Shown: one piece after another, positions 61,981 through 64,000 of the stretch | Layout: each line of letters opens with the position of its first letter | How positions within the stretch are numbered: the stretch's first letter is position 1 | From: Kappaphycus alvarezii | Lineage: Eukaryota > Rhodophyta > Florideophyceae > Gigartinales > Solieriaceae | Assembly (NCBI GenBank): GCA_002205965.3 | Contig: NADL03000607.1 | Span: 434,001-498,000 of the forward strand | Length of the DNA stretch: 64,000 bases | Direction: 5' to 3' | Notes under the pieces: model-generated | Told to the model about the DNA's origin: nothing | Seen by the model: the letters and a program-made list of their open reading frames with translations, nothing else | The model's database searches: none | Made by a program: the position numbers and the translations under genes

Positions 61981-64000
61981 ATGAACCTCATTAGCAAATT
62001 GAGAGAAAATCGATTGCGCGAGAGGGGTACTAGAAGTATTCATCTGTAACTTCATGCGAATAATATTGCATGTATATAGTGTGAATTTGGCATTGGCCTT
62101 TACTTTACTTTATGGGCGAACTTCGCAGTTAAATTGCGATGGAGTCTTGAACTGCTATCATTGGTCGGTATTAGGCCAAGTAATTCCCCACTTCACCATG
62201 CCACCGTCTCTATCGCTTCCAATCCCACGAAAATGCCCAAACTGGCATCTAGTACGCGTTCAGCTGGTGTCTATCACCGCGATTGTCCCTCACGTGGCGT
62301 TTCATGTCTGCTTGGTAGCACCTCGGACCTGAAAATCGGGAATGACAAGTGCCACGGTTTCCCAAGGAAAACCTGGCCATGGAATTCTTGTAAAGCGAAG
62401 CCAGCCTCAGTTCAGGCTCAAATGCGCCAAAATCAGAGAAGCGATAATTGGCAGGGTTCTGGGAACACTGAAGAGCAGTGAACAACAAAAATCTAGTTCG
62501 GCAGCTCTATTGAGCCGCTGAGCTTGATTATTTGTGTCAAGAACAACTCGGGGAGCAAAACATACTCTAAGAGGGGGGTAAGAATTAACTCTTCTAACTT
62601 TTGAGCTCGCATTCGAAACAGGTTGCACTTTAGCTTCAATAAAAAACAATATTAAAAGTTCCATAGGATTGCAGAGGAAAAGAATGAAACCTCACAGGCG
62701 TATGATACAGCTGTAGTTTGTGAAATGTCTCTATATAGGGAAGTATTTCTGGACATATTTGAATGTTTATTGGACAACAATTTGAGATGGGGACATTTAT
62801 TACTTGAATTCTTTCTGTTTTTGCTCCATAGAGCTCTGTTATACCACACCTGCAGATGCGATCAAAGAACATAAGCTAAGTACCCGTATATATAACAATG
62901 ACGGATAGTTCGTGGAAACTGGTCTTGTGAAGAGCTTTTCAAAAATTGGGGAAAAAATTGAAAAAACGAAAATCTTTCGTCCTTGCATTTTTTATAATCT
63001 ACTTTATTTTTGAAAAAAGCCGCTTCTGTCCTTGTCCAGTCTGAATTTTTGCCTCGCTTTCTTTCAGTAAAGCTTTCTTTCATATTAGTAATTAGTTGGA
63101 CACTTGACTTATTTCCGTAACCGCCTGTGTACATTTGCTTATTTACGCTTATTCATCCTCAAGGAATTAACTTAAATTGTCATTTCGATTACATATCGGT
63201 AAATTGACCAATTTGCACATAAATATTTTCTATGTACCTATTCCATATTTCAATACTTACCAGAAAAAATAACACGCATAAGTACTAACTAGGTTAGATT
63301 TTCCCTTTTTTAAGATTCATATTCAATGATCCATTTTCTATTGGAAATCTAGTCTTTTCAGAATAACTTGTGTGAGAACCGCCAAGTAGAGTACTCAATT
63401 TTTCATCTTTGGGTGCATTTTTTTCAAAAATACTACACTAGCACTTCTATGAGTAGAAGTTAAGACAGGCGAATCATTGAAAAAATAAAAAGTAAATATA
63501 TCCCTCTAGTTTTTCTGAGGATTGCGACTGTCCCTATCGCAAAACATTGCATCATAAACTATAGCTTGTGCTTCAAATGTTCTCATCGGGAATTAACTGG
63601 GACGAAAATGAAAATATTTAGAGCCTCACTGCGAAAAATAAAGGTTGAATGTACCAACTCAGCCAACACGGTCTTTTTTAATCCAATTTTCATGTAGTGT
63701 GATCAATTTTCACAAAAATTCTAAATCTTTCGATTCTTAATATCCTCCCAAAGATTTACTGACAAAATTTCGACTATGCTGCATTTTTTGTCCTTATACA
63801 ATATATTTATGCGGATGCGGTCTAACTTTCGAAATTTATCGATCGCTCGCAAAACTATATTGTGTTTCAAGCTCCTTATGGCCTAATTTCCTCTATTTCA
63901 TCCGTCTGTATCACCTATGATCCCTATCGCTACGGTCTTGAATCGGATTATCAAATAGATCCAGATGATTTTTATATCAATACTTGCCAAAATGTTGAGA
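61981..64000. other. AT-rich gene-poor region to window end
   Basis: No recognised gene or repeat. Short open stretches (up to 115 codons at 62134-62481) lack natural composition or motifs. Confidence 0.5.

Noticed and set aside
1..64000. tRNA, rRNA or CRISPR features
   Set aside because: No cloverleaf, rRNA core sequence or regularly spaced repeat was seen; the tRNA-like matches are primer-binding sites only.

Overview
Organism: this is nuclear eukaryotic DNA made mostly of nested retrotransposons; I see no bacterial operons, rRNA, tRNA or CRISPR array. The only well-supported host gene is a single-repeat MYB of the SHAQKYF type at 26.8-27.8 kb. Its intron-poor structure, together with Copia, Gypsy and endonuclease-bearing LINE elements packed into each other, fits a florideophyte red alga (Chondrus-like). 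That assignment is inference (about 50 percent); another algal or protist lineage is possible. LAYOUT. 1-5.4 kb: old Copia element (Copia-1), left LTR cut by the window edge, coding region riddled with stops. 5.4-7.3 kb: fragments of three LINE families (called A, B, C here). 7.3-18.0 kb: one long LINE-B copy on the + strand, split by a complete Gypsy element with two 648-bp LTRs that look identical (8142-13995, 5-bp TSD AGATC), a 40-bp LINE tail (12-bp TSD), a LINE-C 3' end and a 718-bp solo LTR (TSD TCTTC). 19.9-23.7 kb: long LINE-A copy on the - strand. 23.7-30.3 kb: low-repeat island with the MYB gene and possible host exons. 30.3-33.7 kb: LINE fragments. 33.7-38.5 kb: Copia-2, with well-preserved gag, PR-IN and RT-RH frames but a nearly deleted 5' LTR, nested in a LINE-A copy. 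39.7-41.9 kb: LINE-D. 42.0-47.6 kb: Copia-3 on the - strand, complete LTRs and TSD CCCTT. 47.6-51.8 kb: LINE-C and LINE-B pieces. 52.1-54.5 kb: LINE-B copy holding a 1,428-bp solo LTR that carries an acidic-protein ORF. 55.0-56.3 kb: LTR and LINE remnants. 56.9-64 kb: AT-rich, gene-poor DNA with one decayed coiled-coil gene. HOW IT WORKS TOGETHER. LINEs A-D share an architecture: RT, a Cys/His knuckle, then an R2-like restriction-like endonuclease (R-P/M-D-I, a gap, D-[VI]-T). LINE-B and LINE-C copies are recognised by fixed 3' tails and are often cut down to 40-200 bp. Four independent insertions carrying the B-type tail have exact 12-bp target duplications. In two Copia elements the primer-binding site matches the anticodon arm of initiator tRNA-Met, and its ATG can serve as the gag start codon.
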